A DNA stretch of 64,000 bases from Glandiceps talaboti (lineage: Eukaryota > Hemichordata > Enteropneusta > Spengelidae), in the NCBI RefSeq assembly GCF_964340395.1, contig NC_135560.1, positions 10,544,098 through 10,608,097 of the forward strand, written 5' to 3'. The position numbers and the translations under genes were made by a program. How positions within the stretch are numbered: position 1 is the first letter of the stretch; each line of letters starts with the position of its first letter. Below the pieces are notes generated by a model, which did no database searches, had not been told where the DNA came from, and worked only from the letters and a program-made list of their open reading frames with translations. Shown here one piece after another: positions 41,839 to 54,481 of the stretch.

Positions 41839-43403
41839 CAACTCATGAAGTCAAAAGCCGCCTAACCGATTGCCATGATATTTGATGTCTAGTTGGGAAA
41901 TTGTTCAAATCAAAATGATCTTACCACTGGTGTTTGTTTTTGGTAAAAAATATGATTTTAGGTAAAAAAAAAACCCTTAAACTCCAAAACTACCTGGCAG
42001 ATCTGTCTGAATTTGATGGAGTGTTTAGATTAAGAATCATTCATGGCATGATGATCATCAGTGATATGCAAATTATGTATAAAAATGTGTCTTTTTGGTC
42101 AAAAATCTTTAATTCCAAAACACTGAGCAGATTGGGTTGAAATTTGGTGAGAACGTTCTTAGTGAATAGTGGTGTTTACATTAAGAGTTGTTTATAACAC
42201 GATGATCCCTCCAGTGATATACAAATTAGATCCAAAAATGTGTCTTTTTGGTCAAAAATCTGAAATCTGTAATAGAGGATACATCTGGAGATGTGTAGAT
42301 GAAGCTTTATTCACAACGTGATGATTCCCATCCGCAATATGCAAATTAGGCCAAACAATCTCAATCAAACCACTGTAACTATAATGGTCTGAGCTCAAAC
42401 TGACTCCTCGTTCAATATTTGTAACCGCGCCCTTAGACCCTCCTCAGATAACCAAAGCGAAACCCCAGTAGAGACAGCATTTCCCAAAATACACCCCCCC
42501 GTATACTTTTTATATATCACTTTATACGTAAAGTATACGGGGTCTTAATATAATGATATTATTAACCCGCATGTGAATGTAACTATATAAGCGCATAGGT
42601 TAATTTTGGGACAATTTTTGTTTTCTTTAGACATGTTTATCTGGACTCTATCTTCAGCATGTTCTCTCCTCAGAGTATCTCAGTACACACACAGCATAAA
42701 TCCATGGGAAACTCATTACATGTGCAGTTAATACAACTCTTTCTATCAAAATTGGTCTTTACAAAGTTATTATACAGCGTCACTTGGTTTTCTTCGTGTT
42801 TTTGTTTTGTTTAGGTCGATGGAATTCTGTTGGACGACCCATTCTTCCCGTACCACGTTAACAAAGGCAATGACGTGATCATTTACGAAGACGGCGATTA
42901 CATCCGACTTGAGACCTCCAATGGCATCCATGTATTGTGGGACGGAGCATTCCACGTTGAAGTTGACGTACACAAAGAGCCAATTGAACACGGAGAGTTG
43001 ACTGTGTGCGGTATGTGTGGTAACGTGAATTCAAACCCAAATATGCTGGACGATCTGAGATATTACGATGGTACCCCAATAACAGGGACTAGCCAATCTC
43101 ACATCGACGAACTGGCTATGACCTGGGCTGTGGAAAACAGGTAAAGTGACTTTTAAAAAAAAATGTTTCTGGAATCTGACCGAACATTTTTTTAATGACG
43201 CCCTCAATCGTCAGAAAAAAAATAGCGACCATACCTCAGTTTACAACAAAGACAAGCAGCAGTGACATTTATAAAAAGAAGAAATTTCACAAGTAATGCA
43301 TTTAAATTCATGGTTAAATATTTCTGTTTTTGTTGAGTTTATTTGTTGCTTAAAGTAATGACGCAATCCTGTTGTCTTTTTTCACAGCTGTGTTACTATC
43401 TAA
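38793..43403 (+). CDS. Secreted single-VWD-domain protein 1 (5 exons, 221 aa)
   Basis: Exons 38793-38843, 39144-39177, 40064-40302, 42815-43140, 43388-43403; all junctions GT-AG and 666 nt close in frame. Exon 1 is a signal peptide (MRCLVVVFAVLFTSSFS). Exon 2 is a short linker (EAKRRPDLPPE). Exons 3-4 make one von Willebrand factor type D domain, with VAKGDPHYITFDGLEYEFSG, a Cys pair at GHCSYVLVQDC, and the calcium-site region ending TVCGMCGNVNSNPNMLDDLR. The final exon encodes SCVTI and stop. Known VWD proteins are usually large multidomain glycoproteins (mucins, vWF, zonadhesin, vitellogenin), so a lone domain is notable. An in-frame ATG at 38682 exists, but the signal peptide favours 38793. 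A paralogue follows at 50304. Function is unknown. Confidence 0.85.
39692..39720. repeat. Hairpin palindrome TCAGACCACTA...TAGTGGTCTGA
   Basis: Perfect 11-bp arms around a short TATTT-type loop. The same motif recurs at 59842-59870 (CAGACCACCATAAGAAATAGTGGTCTG) and, imperfectly, at 2153-2188. In intron 2 of VWD gene 1. Confidence 0.75.
41011..41405. mobile_element. TIR element with AGGGGCGAGATC ends (~395 bp)
   Basis: AAGGGGCGAGATCGATAGTT plus CAATGTAGGATAAAAAAAACC at the left is mirrored by GTTTTTTTTATCCTACATTG plus AACTATTGATCTCGCCCCT at the right: inverted repeats of nearly 40 bp. The left flank is TTAA; the right flank is TAAC, so the target duplication is not clean. Non-coding, so MITE-like. 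In intron 3 of VWD gene 1. Confidence 0.8.
41651..41836 (+). repeat. (CTGT)n(CGGT)n(GT)n microsatellite
   Basis: Three neighbouring repeat types run directly into each other: about 80 bp CTGT, 20 bp CGGT, 85 bp GT. Confidence 0.95.
41840..42370 (+). repeat. Imperfect ~135-bp tandem repeat
   Basis: Phrases such as CATGATGATCATCAGTGATATGCAAATTA, AAAATGTGTCTTTTTGGTCAAAAATC and CAGATTGGGTTGAAATTTGG recur about three times in order (AAATTAGATCCAAAAATGTG, GCAAATTAGGCCAAAC). It abuts the CTGT/GT microsatellite. Confidence 0.6.
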
Positions 43404-43713
43404 AACGAAAGAGACGTATCCCGAGTGATAAAGAAAAACAATACGGTGTATAAATGAGGTAGCCGACCCAGAAACGTTTACGGAGATGACATATGAATGT
43501 AGGAGGTAGACATTCTACCTGTATTCTACATAAGTTACTTATTATATTTTGGTGTATAATGTTCTTATTTATTTAAGAATATTTTTCTTAGATCGATAGT
43601 TCGTCCAATGTTTGCTCCGATGTAATTTCTGCATGTGCAATAAATTTGAGGGTGTTAGCGCCTTTCTGTATATGGCAAACACCTATGTAATGTGTGGATA
43701 TTGTTTCTAAGGA

Positions 43714-43719
43714 AATAAA
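43714..43719 (+). terminator. Poly(A) signal of VWD gene 1
   Basis: AATAAA about 310 bp after the stop codon at 43401-43403. Confidence 0.55.
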
Positions 43720-43853
43720 CGTGTTTATAGACTTTCGGCCATTAATTTATTTTTCACTTTTAGCCATTGTCAGTTCTTTTTACCAGACATAGTGAAGATT
43801 CGACTGAGTAAGTAAAGTCACCGGTCTAGACTCTCGAAATCTCGAAATAGACT

Positions 43854-44220
<367 letters not shown>

Positions 44221-45944
44221 GTGGGAAGATTAAGGCACACAATGTTTACTAAGCGGAGTACCCGCTAATGCGCTGACTGGGATTGAAAATTTGCCTTCTG
44301 ATCGGGAAATGCACTAAAAGAGTAAATAAACAGCTATTCGTAAACCTATGTGTATGTGTACATTGACAGGTGGTTTATCGGGACTTATTGAAAATTCCTG
44401 AGCAGCAGGCGAGGTTGTCATCGACGCCGACTAGAATGGTGATTAAGGGAGTATTCAATAATTACAGGGGGAGGGGTAGTATCAAACCCAAGTTTGTGGC
44501 ATAAAATGTTCTACATCATATGGTTAATTGTTATCTCTGTTTACATCTTGAAAGGAGTATAAAACGTCATTGTCATTTAGATAACCTCGCTATAAAACTG
44601 GCGTCTCTTCCTATACAGATAACTTTCATTTTAAAAAAATACAGCGGAGTATTGTTTATAACATTTCGCGTATTCTTTAAAGTAACCATATGGTTGGGGA
44701 TTGCGGTATGTATTTTGGATGTTTAATTTATAAAACAATTTTATCATGGCTTCCTACTTGAAAAATCAATGTGAAACAACATGTTTGTAACTCAATAAAT
44801 GGCAAATAATTAAAAGACTGATAATTGTGTAAATATTTGTTATTGTACGTACAATTAATAACAAACCTTTGTATACACTTTTTTGCATAGTTTGTTTTGC
44901 AATGTGCTGAGTTGCAAACACAGACTGGTATATGTTGTCTCATTGATTTTAGATTTTCAAGTAGGACGCCATGATGATAAAATTGTTTTATGAATTAAAA
45001 ATCCAAAATAAATGCCCAATCCCCATCCGTATGGCCACTTTAACGCAAAGAAAATAAATACTTTGGGAATTTACACTAAACTGTCTCCCATACAACAAAC
45101 GTACAACGGTACTCAAGTGAGCTTCGTCTGTACACATATGGGCACCAGGTGGAGTTTGGTGTCAGAAAATAACACGTATGGAATTCAAAAACTATTGATT
45201 GTTGGGTCGTGTCGTATCAGTAATTTGCATTTGTTACATGTAAACTGTTAATATAATTTGACAGCACGTAAACTGACTATACACTCTAGGCTTTCGGTAC
45301 ATTTAACTAAAAGTAGTAAAATAATCAATTTCGCATTCGAAATTCATTGTTTGCGTTCTGTTTAGTAATCTTCTGATGCCAAACCGTAACCTGCACCAGT
45401 GATCCGTAGTTGGAAATTGTCCGTTGTACAATTAACTGTGAGGGCGCTGTTCTTCCTGTCTGTGTGACCGGGGGGGGGGGGGGTTTACATTTGCTATGTT
45501 ACTACTAGTGCATGAAGCATTGCTGTACCCTACACTGGAAATGGTGGGGATTTCAGGTCAACACATCAATATTACTATATATCGTGATGATTCATTCAAT
45601 GAGTACCACCTGGCATTTATAGAAATGTGCAAATAAAGGTATACATAAACAGTCACTCTTTACATGAAAGATAACGATGTTGATATACCACAATACCATC
45701 GTAACAAAAGTACGAAGGGTGGATATATCAATGGAAGTAATATAATCAGCTTGTCCAAAGATTTTGATATTAAAATGACAAAACTAGCTATAGGGTGCAC
45801 ATAGTATGGAACTTACGTCCACACACGCCGACCATGTTTGTTTAGGTGATTAAGGCTACTGTTGAATGACAGTTCTACATTATTTAAATTAGAAAAAAGT
45901 ACAGCGTCGGTGCACCAGAATGATTGAATTATTGGTATGAGAAC

Positions 45945-46280
45945 AGGGGACGCATTTTGAAAACTGACAACCTTAGAATAGAAACCAACGGATCGGAACG
46001 GATCAGAGCTGATTTGCTGGAAGCGTACAAACTTTTCCTTGAACATACAACCGTTGATCCAGTTGTGTTTTTCAAAGTATCTGCTTCGAAAACAAGGGGA
46101 CACAGTTCGAAAGAAATTATTTAAGGACAGATCCAGATTGGATATGTTTATTACGTAAATATTTTGTCAGTCAACGTGTCGCAGAACAGTTTACCAGAAA
46201 GGGTTATTGCTACTACATCAATTAATCATTTTAAGACATGTATTGGTAACCACCTCAGAACAGTAAGGGGTCTTTAAAAG
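45945..46280 (+). mobile_element. LINE 3' remnant (plus strand)
   Basis: With frame breaks the plus strand reads RIRADLLEAYKLFLEHTTVD, PVVFFKVSASKTRGHSSK, KLFKDRSRLD, FVSQRV-like and NSLPERVIATTSINHFKTCI. This is the C-terminal end of a non-LTR retrotransposon reverse transcriptase (RRxRADLIEVFKI...DPSxFFxxxxxxTRGHSxKLFKPRxRLDxRKxFFSQRVVxxWNSLPExVV style). Decayed and 5'-truncated. Confidence 0.72.
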
Positions 46281-48329
46281 CCTCAGTGGCTTCCTACCCC
46301 ACATGAAGTCACAGTAAATTCACGGTAAAATACTCTACACGGTTTCATGCAGAAGGTGTTCATGAAGTGGTCACAAATTTCAACATCTTAAATAAAAAAT
46401 AGCATTTTAAACAAAGTATTCAAAACAAATGTGAGAATGCTTAACGCTTTACATTTGTAAACTAACATGTATCGTCATTATCATTATGTTCTGGCTTGTG
46501 AGAATGCACTATCATTTCACCACCAAACCAATCCTTGTTACGTGCACATAGTCATCAAGTAAGATAGCGGAAACGAAGCCTTTACACAAACTAACACTAC
46601 TGTTGCGCCCACAGGGTGAAGCGAGCATGTTAGTGATGATTTGGTTTCATGTGCTTTATTTGTGGTTGAATAAAGCTGTCACACCAAATAAAGACACAAT
46701 CGCTAATATACAATGGGCGGGAGGGGGGGGGCACTCAAAAGCACCCTTTACCTATATAAACCTAAATCAGCATGCGATTGCGTGTTTATTTGGTGTGATA
46801 ATCGCTTAGGAGATAAGATGATGAGTAAACCGTGATTGAAACGTGAAACTCACACCACAGGGAACAGGAGGACCAGTGTGTGATAGTTTGCACAGTCGTC
46901 TTTATATTTGTCCACTTTATTCAATAAAGATGATACTATAAATGACGTGTTTTATTTTTCCACTGCTAGTATTTTATCTCTTATCTTTATCTGTTATCGG
47001 CTACTCACTAAGTGTACACACACATATAATTACACAATTCGCCATATTCGCCATGCGTCTTTTATGGATGTAAGTGGACTTTCCGATGAGTATACCAAAT
47101 CGAAAAAAATGTCGAGGAAACCCCTATGACGCTATCAACTGTGTTGAACACATCAGAAACAGGCTACCTTCGATGTCATGTATCGGTTTCAACATTATAC
47201 TAGAATAGTTTACATTGAGGTTTTATAGAACAATAAAAGACTTTTAATGCCACTGCAATTACTCCTCGTTGACCTTTCAGATGGGTATATGGCGTACTTC
47301 AAACCACTATTTAGTTGTCTGAGGGTGTACATAAGACCATAAGGTACGTCGTGCTGTTTAACCGTATCGAGCTTCTCTGAGATAGTGTACGACACGTTGT
47401 ATTTTACTGACCAGCTGTACATGGCATGATTTAGTAGGTTCATTTCAAATCCATTTCACACCAGCACGCCTAACCATAGACATACAAACTTAATCGGTGT
47501 TCCAATAATGAGATATGAATATGTTATTTCGACCCATAATGCAAGCAATTCACCATGCCCCATCGATTAGATGTAGATATTGTTACTTAGTATAAGGTAC
47601 ATAAACGTTGTGCATGACACACTCAAAATTTGTTTTTTAGACTATTAGTTCGTGTTGAACCCTATTTTGACGGAACTAAAATTTTATATGGGACAGCTAT
47701 GTTTTTTTACATTCGATGAAAAAACATTGAATACATATTTATTGTGTATATCAGTTTTTGGACAACATAGAGGGAAACTTTCCAACACTTCCTAATTCCA
47801 TATTTGGATTATAATTCAAAAGAAGGCATCGTCTCTTTGTAGGAAACCTTTTCTTCTTGCAGCTGTGGCAGATATGTGTCGCTATTTAAACCTGCATGCC
47901 GCTGTGCTCTCATGTTTCATATATATATATTTCAATAGCATCAATTGCAGGATTTAATTCAAATATTATCTCGCTTTATTCAGTGTATGGAAATGAGACA
48001 GAACTAAAGTAAACCATCGTTAATCTCTTTGGGAAAACAGTCTCTGGAAATTATATTAAAAAGACGCATCTGGTAGAATAATATACTGAAAGTCTGTAGT
48101 GTTCACTGTCCTGTTATTTTCGATTTTATAAATTTAACAGTTCTTTAGATGCAAGAACGACATCGCCACAAAAGTTTAATTTAGAACTTGTGATCCATGA
48201 AAGGTAGCTCATCCGGGATATTCGCCGTTACTATATGTTAGCATAATAAGGACAGTTCTGGTCATTGACGACGTTCAACTACATAACAGTAGAAAATTGT
48301 ACAGCCTCAACTTTCAGAGTTCAGATCCA

Positions 48330-48740
48330 CTGGCATAAAGTGTCTGTCATTCCATTTGGTATAAAGTGTCTGTCATTCAAAATTGTCATTATGTATCTGT
48401 CATTTCACTTGACATTAAGTGTGTGTTAATTGACATACAGTACTTGTCATTCCACTTGGCATTAAGTGACTGTCATTCCACTTGGCATTAAGTGACTGTC
48501 ATTCCACTTGGCATTAAGTGACTGTCATTCCACTTGGCATTAAGTGACTGTCATTCCACTTGGCATTAAGTGACTGTCATTCCACTTGGCATTAAGTGAC
48601 TGTCATTCCACTTGGCATTAAGTGACTGTCATTCCACTTGGCATTAAGTGACTGTCATTCCACTTGGCATTAAGTGACTGTCATTCCACTTGGCATTAAG
48701 TGACTGTCATTCCACTTGGCATTAAGTGACTGTCATAGCA
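48330..48740 (+). repeat. 26-bp minisatellite, 11 perfect units plus diverged ones
   Basis: Unit CATTCCACTTGGCATTAAGT + GACTGT. 48448-48733 is 286 bp, exactly 11 identical units; diverged copies lie upstream from about 48330 (TCATTCCATTTGGTATAAAGTG). Confidence 0.95.
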
Positions 48741-49971
48741 TTTCACTTGTTAAAATGTTAAAAACAGAGAAAGTGGCTCCGCACAACGAATATTAAACTT
48801 CTGTGTTGGCGATCGACATGTGTTTTTGTTTTGTTTATTTGTGTCTGTTCTGTTTGGCTGATGACGTAATAAAATAGCCATGGCGATACGAAGCTGGATC
48901 CTTCATGTCTTTCAAAATTGACAACGGCGTTCCTTTGGTCGCTAACATTCCAAAACCCTATACTATACTTAAAATTAGTAGAGTGGTGGAATAATTCAGT
49001 GAAAATTTCAGAAATAATCAAAAATATTTGTTAAAGTACTGTGATATTGCTAAAGTGGTAGGTGGTGCCAAATATTCTATCTATCCTAAAAGATAAAAGA
49101 TAGAAAACAAAAAGACTACTTTCGAACTTTCTAGCATTACTAGCCTGTCAACAACAAGCTAATACTCCGACAGGATGCTCCGTTACCAAAGTACACATGA
49201 GCATAAGTTATTACCACGTCTGCGATATGGCACACTGCATGCATGCCGCTCGAGTAGACAACCCAGACTGTTCAATCCACAGAATAAATACAATTAAAGC
49301 ATTAGAACACATACGACCGATCTCTTATCAAAACAACTTATACATTAAGTGATACACACAACAAATTGTATAATTTTTTTCAAATTTTTCAATCGGGATA
49401 GTGATTTCGATACTTCGTGCAAATACACACAGTTGTGGCAATATTCTGAAAGAGTGGCGTACAGTATAAAAAGATTAAAACTGTCAATCTATTATTTTGG
49501 TTCACACTAGAGCATAATAATGAGTGTACATAAAAATTGGCACGACATTCTAAAAAGTACACTCAGGTAAAGTTGACAGAATAAAACAGATAAAGAATAC
49601 ATCAATCGTAAAACGTCATATTCTTTTAAAAGGTATACACTTTGCTATTATATGATTTCTATGTATTTTCATCTAAAATATAAAGAATCCAGGGGATACA
49701 ACTTTACGTTATTATACTACAACATTAACAGCACGTTCAACTATTCACACCATATGTTACCATCACCAACCTCAGTATCCTGAAATACATGTACTAACTA
49801 CATAAATCTTTGCACAAAAGTTTGTCTTGTTATTTTGTTTGGTTAGGTTTACTCATTTTCACTATTCATGTCCTGGCACCCGTTGATAAACTAACTCCCT
49901 AGATTAACTCACACAAAAAAAGATAATCTGATACTTATGAAGGACGTCCTCGTACAGGATATATGAACTGA

Positions 49972-49979
49972 TGACGTCA
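49972..49979 (+). promoter_or_regulatory. Consensus CRE (TGACGTCA) upstream of VWD gene 2
   Basis: A full palindromic CREB/ATF site 325 bp before the ATG. A TATATATATAT stretch at about 50202-50211 could act as a TATA box about 95 bp before the ATG. Regulatory role is inferred from position. Confidence 0.35.
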
Positions 49980-50303
49980 GCAAATCAAAGAAAGTAATAC
50001 ATGTATTATAAACACAGCACAGTTGAAGCGATTATTTTGTAGGGATGCGTCACACTGGACAGCATCTGTCTGTGTTGGACAATTCATGAGAGACTTGGGG
50101 GTGTTGAACGAATCGTGAGAGACTTAGGGGTATTGAACGAATCGAGTGATTTGGAGTGTTGGACGAATCAAGAGAGACCCGGGGGTATTTTATGGAATAA
50201 TTATATATATATGATAAATGTCCAGTCATCTGCGTTCTTATGACATATACTTAAACGTACCAGTATTGAGCAACATATTTCAGTTTTCCACTGGTAATAG
50301 AAG

Positions 50304-52779
50304 ATGCATTCGGTGATTGCCGTTGCTCTGCTTTCAGTGTTCTCCATGGGAATGCTTGTGGTAAGTAAAATCTGGGTTTATGAATGTACAACAAATAGTA
50401 CCGTTTTACGGATAGCTTACATTTCATTTTCCCCCCATCAAATCGTCTCAATTGTTGCTCGGTCTTCTCAGTGTGCAACTTAACTTAATATAGTGAGAAT
50501 GATGTAAATGATAAAAGTTATCTTAAACCTAGGAGTCGTGCGCATCAAGGGAGAAGTGGACTGGGACAGAAAGAAAGCCAGAATCTAGTTATTTCGCAGA
50601 GTCGCGGAAGAAATAACAGCTCTGGTTTGCGAGAATGGTGATTATACACTTTCGCCAAACCTATGAACTAACGTCCCGTATCTTTACCAAAACATTTAGA
50701 ACGACGCCCATCAAAAAGAAATGTTGCATACACTTAAAAATTCCCTGAGGTTACGGTGTTTTTTTGGTTAAATATACACGTAGTCATCAGAAAGGAAACA
50801 TCGAATTGTGATAAAATAAAGGGAGTGAAAATATTGGTGTAGTTTATAAAGTATTTCAGTCGAAATATACGAATTTATACGATAGTGAGATATGGCAAGC
50901 CGATCAGGCCAAAAGTATTTTTTTAATTTAGCTGTAGTATTTGATATTTTTCGTACTTACAAACTAATTATAACCGTTTATGTACTTTTATTCCATGTTC
51001 ACGTTATTTTGATTGAAATATGTTTTCATTTATTTGAGGATATTGTTTTATTTTTCGTCTAACCAGAATTTTTTAAAGGATTATTTATAAGCTTAATTGA
51101 AAGTCAAAATATATTTTTTGTTAAAGTTTTTTATTTTTTATTTTTTTTATTTTTTATTTCAACTTTTAAATTTTTTTTTCAACTTTTTTTTTGGCCGAGT
51201 TTGCTGACATGCGCCGGTCACGAATGATGAACGGTTTGCCATAGTGAGAGCCATAGAAGGGTCGAATTCTTAATTCTTAATTTAAGTATTAAAACGAGGA
51301 AGTAAGTAGGAAGTAAGCTGGGTTTAAAGCCTTGCTTTAACATTAGCTTTGGCAGCAAATGGCAGCAGACTTACCCCACCGACCGTTAATAAAAAGCAAC
51401 AAACAACGACAGGAGAAAATACCCTTCTATATTAACGTTCCCTTTGACCAATCAGATAACAGCAAAACACTTATCAGTCAACAATGACTTTAAAAGATAA
51501 ACTCACATAGCCACGTACATATACTACCAAACCAGAAAGACTATACAGTTTCAATTAGGCGACAAGATGTTTTTCACATTTCACCCAACGTTTTCTGTTA
51601 CGAATTACACAACAAATTACTGTCACTGATAGCAGCACGCACATGAAATGTTACATTTTACCTCATTGTAAACGCACATAAATAGGTCTCTGTTTGAATC
51701 TTTCTTGCATCATCCGACCGTGATGTTGACTTGCGTTCACAATAAAGATAAAATGTATCATTTTATATATGCTTGCGTGACGTGCTATCAGTGTTTGTAT
51801 TTTGTTTTATGAAATTTACAACAACAAAAACCTTTTATGACACGAAAAAACAAACACCATGTTACGTAATTGAAACTGTACAGTCACCCTGGTTTGGTAG
51901 TAATTATAAATCTGCTTTCCATTTAGGACTAAAACCACACGCCTTCTGATATCACTAGGTCTATTGCAATTCTTGATTCATGTTTTTTTTATCTGGACAA
52001 CAGCTTTACCAGTAGCGGGCCTTTGATGTATTCTCTAATGATTCCAACAACAGGCGACTAATTAGTTCACGAATCTGTTATGCACACTGTAAGCCTATCG
52101 TATTTGTAGTGTCTGTCAATGCGAGTATGTTAAACACTATTTGGTCAAAACGAAACCGTTTTTTATGATGAAATGACTTATAAATAAACTATGTTATATT
52201 TACTTAATGCGTTCTAGGCAGTCAAGGCTGAAGGTATGTAAAGTTAATATATATAAATATCTATGTGTATAACAATAGTGATTTAGTTTATTAATTGACT
52301 GATCTATAAAATGGTCGCTTGCTTGCTTGATTGATTGCTTGATTGCTTGCTTGATTGATTGCTTGCTTGATTGATTGCTTGCTTGATTGCTTGCTTACTT
52401 GTTTGCTTGCTTGCTTACTTGCTTGCTTGCTTGCTTGATTGATTCCTTGTTTGCTTGCTTGCTTGCTTGCTTGATTGATTGCTTGCTTGATTGATTGATT
52501 GATTGAACGATCGATAAATATCTATGTGTATAACAATAGTGATTTAGTTTATTAATTGACTGATCTATAAAATGGTCGCTTGCTTGCTTGATTGATTGCT
52601 TGATTGCTTGCTTGATTGATTGCTTGCTTGATTGATTGCTTGCTTGATTGCTTGCTTACTTGTTTGCTTGCTTGCTTACTTGCTTGCTTGCTTGCTTGAT
52701 TGATTCCTTGTTTGCTTGCTTGCTTGCTTGCTTGATTGATTGCTTGCTTGATTGATTGATTGATTGAACGATCGATCGA

Positions 52780-52860
<81 letters not shown>

Positions 52861-53766
52861 GACCTGAATGAAAAACAAATGGACAAAGGTATTTATCATG
52901 TGTAGCTTTTCTGTTGAAAAAAAGAGAATTCTATATTTTTATACTTTGTTCTAGATGAATATTTCTTTTATGTTTGCAATGCTCTTTTCTCTTTATTTTC
53001 ACACCCTTTCCATTTTCCTATATCCGTTTTCATTCAAGAGTTAGATATTTTGTCCCTAAAACTGATACTGTCAACCGTACACATATTTGAAGTCAATAAT
53101 TGGCTGATAAAAAGGGCTGAGTTCCATATCATTATACAAAAGTCTCTTATTAGAGATCGAAAGCTCGAATAAAAAAGTCTTAACTTCTACTTTTCGATCC
53201 CCTAAGATTTGTTTGTTCGCCTACTTAACTATAACTTTAAGTAAAACTAGATGGAGAAAAAAGCTATAGTTTGTCTCATTGTGTGAAATTGCTAGAATAT
53301 TAATTTCTTATCTTTGAAGATCCAGGGGACAATATAGCAACATGTATTATCAAAGGTGATCCCCACTATACCACATTCGACCAGACACTGTATAACTTCT
53401 CAGGACGTTGTACATATACTATGTTAAGAGATGGAAACCCACGGTACAAGAAACCTCGTTTCTCTGTAAATGCTGACAATATGTACCAAAAGGGAGGTAA
53501 GATATATAATTAATACTTGTGGCTCAATTTATGCTGGGCATACCACAGGGTGCAGCGAGCATGTATCTATCTATCAATTGCATGCTTGCTGCACATTGTG
53601 GGCATACGCCCACTTAAAATAGAAACAGGCAAATTCTGTGGTCTTGAAGTCGAAGACAGGAAATGTGACATTTACTGATAAAATTTCCCATTGATACTGC
53701 AAAATTTTTACATGGGGCCTTTAACCGTAGGAAAAACTTTGTTTACAACTGAGACATATGTGATAT

Positions 53767-53833
<67 letters not shown>

Positions 53834-54445
53834 TCCATCAAATTTTATATTCTTTGTGTCCTATCAGGCAGAGGGCTTTTTTGTAAATATTATTTAAGTG
53901 CTGTATAATCCACAAATTATTCTGAATATTGGTATGCTGTGTATTCTTCCTATCCCATGTGAAAAAAATGTACGCCGGACATTTATACTGAGACCAAATT
54001 TGTAAGGCAGCTTGGCCGAGGTTTCACTGCACTAACGAATTTATGAAAAACTATTAATTCTAAACATTAACACTGGAAAACGATTGTGTCATTGAGATAA
54101 GAAGCTTTAAAAAGTCTATTTAGGCAATGATCAAATTCTATGTCGTTTCTTATCATTCTACTCGGATTCTTCCTATAGAGAACAATGCTCGCGTCGTCGG
54201 ATTCGACTTCACTGTTGGCAATAAGACTGTTTCCGTTACTGGATTCAATGACAGTCGTTACGAGATGCATGATGTAAGTATATGAGTTATGAGTTATTTG
54301 ACATGCATACATACATACATACATACATACATAAATGCATACATACATACATACATACATACATACATACATACATACATACATACATACATACGTACAT
54401 ACATACGTACGTACGTACGTACGTACACGTACGTACGTACGCACG

Positions 54446-54481
<36 letters not shown>

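Larger units (their letters stand above)
40303..42814 (+). other. Intron 3 of VWD gene 1 (2.5 kb)
   Basis: Holds a TIR element (41011-41405), a CTGT/GT microsatellite (41651-41836) and an imperfect ~135-bp tandem repeat (41840-42370). Open reading past the exon 3 donor to about 40614 is read-through, not coding: it loses VWD similarity at the GTAGGT. Confidence 0.6.

Noticed and set aside
48448-48733. CRISPR-like array of 26-bp repeats
   Set aside because: The repeats are directly adjacent without spacers and the genome is eukaryotic, so this is a minisatellite.
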